From Methanobacterium sp. (lineage in GTDB: Archaea > Methanobacteriota > Methanobacteria > Methanobacteriales > Methanobacteriaceae): 6,915 nucleotides of DNA. The notes beneath the pieces were generated by a model. The model made no database searches and was not told the DNA's origin. It saw only the letters and a list, made by a program, of their open reading frames with translations. The translations under genes were made by a program, and so were the position numbers. Location: NCBI GenBank assembly GCA_020854975.1, contig JAHKLQ010000108.1:1-6915 (forward strand), given 5' to 3'. Positions 4,949 to 6,915 of the stretch are shown in pieces (within the stretch, counting starts at the first letter, position 1; each line of letters begins with the position of its first letter).

Positions 4949-6679
4949 TTAATCAGTAACACTTCGGAATATGAATCCACCAATCTGAAAATCGATTTTT
5001 TTATCTTTAATGTCCGAGTAATAGATGTTCAGACCATTAGAAAGTTTAATGGTTTTAACTTCTATTTTCGATTGTAATTCCTGGAAAAATTCTGACCTAT
5101 CATCTACTATCCATACTATTTTTTCAGCCGAAGAGTTGATGGGAATTTCCAATACATCAGATTGGGAACTGTTACTGGTATGGTTTTTCCCATAGGAAAA
5201 GGAAACTTGATTCTGAAGTTTGTTACTTTTAAGCTGGGAATTCTCCCCATCCAAAAGATAATAAACATCGGACCCTGGAAGCTGATACATCGCTTTTCTC
5301 CAACTGAAACCCTGATCTTCCCGGATAATATCCCTTATAATAATTTGGGTGTTATTGGGGTTGGACCCTGACAAATTTTCCAGGGTTTGCAGGTGTAATT
5401 CCATGTTCTGATCATTAGCAATGATTTTCTCGTTGTTATACATGAAAAACATGTCTAATCCTAAAGTAATTTTCTGTGAAGAGTTCATGTTGCTGACCTG
5501 GGTTTCCCAAGTGCTTTCTTCATTCAAATGATAAGGATAAAGGAAATAGATGCCATTTAAAAGGATGTATACTATCAAGATCAAACTTAAAACAGATCTT
5601 TTGGAAAAGTTAAATTTACCCCCTAGATCTCTGGAGACTTCGACTATAACATATCCTAATATTAAAGAAAGGGCAGGGAGGAAGGTTAAACTGTACCCTG
5701 GTTTTGATAGTGGTATGAACACTAAAAAAAGGAAAGAAGGTAGTATCCATAGACTCAGGAAAATGAATTTTGGGTTTTTAAGCATTCTTTTATTTAGAAC
5801 GGTTTTCCTTTTCATAATAAGGAACAATATTATTAAAAAGCCTCCAAGAAAACCAAGCCCTATCATGAGCCATGAAACCAGCATACCATCCATTAACAAT
5901 TGATTACTAAGGGAAGCCCCGAAAAGTATGGAACTGGTTTTGAAAGAAGCTGAAAAATGTCCACCAGCATTAAGATAAGTTTCCAGGCCTCCTGCTAGAA
6001 TGATAGTGGGTAAAAGCCAGAGTAGTATGGAGATAGCAAGAAGTGCAAAGGCGGTTATTATCCTTTTATAATGACGATTCTGATAAAACAGGCAAAAGAA
6101 CCATAATGGGAACATGAAAGGGATTAAATCCTGTCGAAATCCGCCGGCCAGGCCTAAAATAAGTGTTGAGATATAAAAAAATTTTTTATCATTTTTTAAA
6201 TTACCTTTAAATGCCATATATGAAGTGTAAGCTATTAAAATAGCTAAAAAAGATTCACTGGGATAAATGGTTGCGATTTCTCCATAAAACCAGAATATTG
6301 GGCTGAAAATAAGTAATATTGCTCCGATAATGGCAATTTTCCTTGAAAATAGCTGTTTACCCAGGAAGTACAGTACTATGACTGTGAGAAGACTGAACAT
6401 GATACTCATGAATACCATGGTGAGATTGGCATCATGGAAGAACTGGTTTAATAGTTTACCCAGACCTACAAAGAGGATGTATCCTGGTGGTTGGGGTTGA
6501 TGAAGAAGTATATCATATTTTTCAAAGGCAAGGGCAAAGTTTACAGAGTCCCATTCATAAAGAAATTTACTAGTGAAAGGTAGGCGTGTAATAACCATTA
6601 AAATAGTTAAAAATAACATTATGAAAATATCACTTTTCCAGTTATTCTCCAAAATTAAATTTTTCACCTGATCTAGCAT
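4949..6679 (-). CDS. GT-C type (GT39/ArnT-like) glycosyltransferase-family membrane protein
   Basis: This is a 576-residue protein with about ten hydrophobic helices between residues 16 and 382, then a soluble C-terminal domain of about 190 residues. The layout matches GT-C enzymes that take sugars from polyprenyl-phosphate carriers outside the membrane. The first outer loop has YEWDSVNFALAF with Glu42 and Asp44 in the position of the GT-C acidic motif, followed by HQPQPPGYILFVGLGKL (PPGY 64-67). The second loop has GEIATIYPSESF (Glu134), and FRQD follows at 181-184. These fit dolichyl-phosphate-mannose-type transferases of the GT39/ArnT/PMT group; acceptor and sugar are unknown. The C-terminal domain carries six NxS/T sequons (Asn399, 435, 442, 499, 503, 515), consistent with an outward-facing, N-glycosylated domain. 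ATG 6679 has AGGAG 5 bases upstream. It follows the unknown gene by 55 bases and may be co-transcribed with it. Confidence 0.8.
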   Translation of the reverse strand: MLDQVKNLILENNWKSDIFIMLFLTILMVITRLPFTSKFLYEWDSVNFALAFEKYDILLHQPQPPGYILFVGLGKLLNQFFHDANLTMVFMSIMFSLLTVIVLYFLGKQLFSRKIAIIGAILLIFSPIFWFYGEIATIYPSESFLAILIAYTSYMAFKGNLKNDKKFFYISTLILGLAGGFRQDLIPFMFPLWFFCLFYQNRHYKRIITAFALLAISILLWLLPTIILAGGLETYLNAGGHFSASFKTSSILFGASLSNQLLMDGMLVSWLMIGLGFLGGFLIILFLIMKRKTVLNKRMLKNPKFIFLSLWILPSFLFLVFIPLSKPGYSLTFLPALSLILGYVIVEVSRDLGGKFNFSKRSVLSLILIVYILLNGIYFLYPYHLNEESTWETQVSNMNSSQKITLGLDMFFMYNNEKIIANDQNMELHLQTLENLSGSNPNNTQIIIRDIIREDQGFSWRKAMYQLPGSDVYYLLDGENSQLKSNKLQNQVSFSYGKNHTSNSSQSDVLEIPINSSAEKIVWIVDDRSEFFQELQSKIEVKTIKLSNGLNIYYSDIKDKKIDFQIGGFIFRSVTD

Positions 6680-6734
6680 GTAAACTCCTAAATTCTAGTT
6701 TCATTTATTTTATCTTAACTTTATCCATATTTAC

Positions 6735-6914
6735 CTACTCATCTAATTTTGGATAGTTTACAATGGAAGTTCGCCAAGTTTTAAGCATTTTAGTCACCAC
6801 CAGATTTACCAGGGATGATTTTTCTCCGAAAATATCCAATTTGCCCTTTAAAACGGATTTTCTGAGATTATTATCTTCAATTATAACTCCTGCTTTTCCA
6901 ATTTCTCGGGCAAA
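6735..6914 (-). CDS. Unrecognised protein, C-terminal 59 residues only
   Basis: The - strand is open from the window edge to TAG at 6735-6737. It begins FAREIGKAGVIIEDNNLRKS and continues through LDIFGEKSSLVNLVV to end WRTSIVNYPKLDE. Codon use and composition look like real coding sequence: alternating hydrophobic and charged residues, and no low complexity. The gene starts outside the window. The AREIGKAGVIIED stretch has the look of an alpha/beta fold segment, but I cannot assign a family. It is followed 55 bases later by the glycosyltransferase-like gene on the same strand, so the two may form an operon. Confidence 0.6.
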   Translation of the reverse strand, partial: FAREIGKAGVIIEDNNLRKSVLKGKLDIFGEKSSLVNLVVTKMLKTWRTSIVNYPKLDE

Positions 6915-6915
6915 A

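Noticed and set aside
5550..5903. 117-codon + strand open frame inside the glycosyltransferase-like gene
   Set aside because: The opposite strand encodes well-formed membrane helices with a good start. The + strand translation has no domain or ribosome binding site.

Overview
The window looks like part of a chromosome of a mesophilic methanogenic archaeon, most likely a Methanobacterium-type member of the Methanobacteriales (inference). The strongest clue is a complete Sep-tRNA:Cys-tRNA synthase, an enzyme of tRNA-dependent cysteine synthesis found mainly in methanogens and their relatives. Supporting clues are low GC content, methanogen-style ribosome binding sites (GGTGA, GGAGGTG), AT-rich TATA-like elements and oligo-T terminators. 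No rRNA, tRNA, transposase, CRISPR array or phage gene was seen.

Layout. On the + strand at the left edge lies the 3' part of a nitroreductase-family flavoprotein gene (2-529). It is followed by a small exported protein (674-1276) that has a signal or anchor helix, a Ser/Glu/Gln-rich stalk of seven 9-residue repeats, and a small C-terminal domain. A convergent intergenic region (1277-1489) holds an oligo-T terminator and two tandem copies of a 43-bp repeat. The rest of the window is read from the - strand. In order of transcription these genes are: the 3' end of an unrecognised gene (6735-6914), a multi-spanning GT-C type glycosyltransferase-like membrane protein (4949-6679), SepCysS (3592-4740), a zinc-ribbon/membrane/NERD-like protein (2478-3500) and a patatin-like lipase (1490-2380).

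How the genes relate. I see no single pathway. The glycosyltransferase-like protein follows the unknown gene by only 55 bases and may share its transcript. A strong oligo-T stretch separates it from SepCysS. SepCysS, the NERD-like gene and the patatin gene are spaced 91-97 bases apart, and the patatin gene appears to have its own promoter.

Most notable point. The NERD-like gene is open in frame for 113 codons upstream of its first ATG. Those codons encode a good N-terminal zinc ribbon and a charged linker. They begin at an ACG codon that sits 8 bases after an AAGGAG ribosome binding site. No ATG, GTG or TTG is present in that stretch, so standard gene callers would lose the zinc ribbon. The NERD domain itself lacks the acidic residues expected of a nuclease. 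The window otherwise appears to be ordinary core and accessory methanogen genome, and I do not see a convincing multi-gene novel system.
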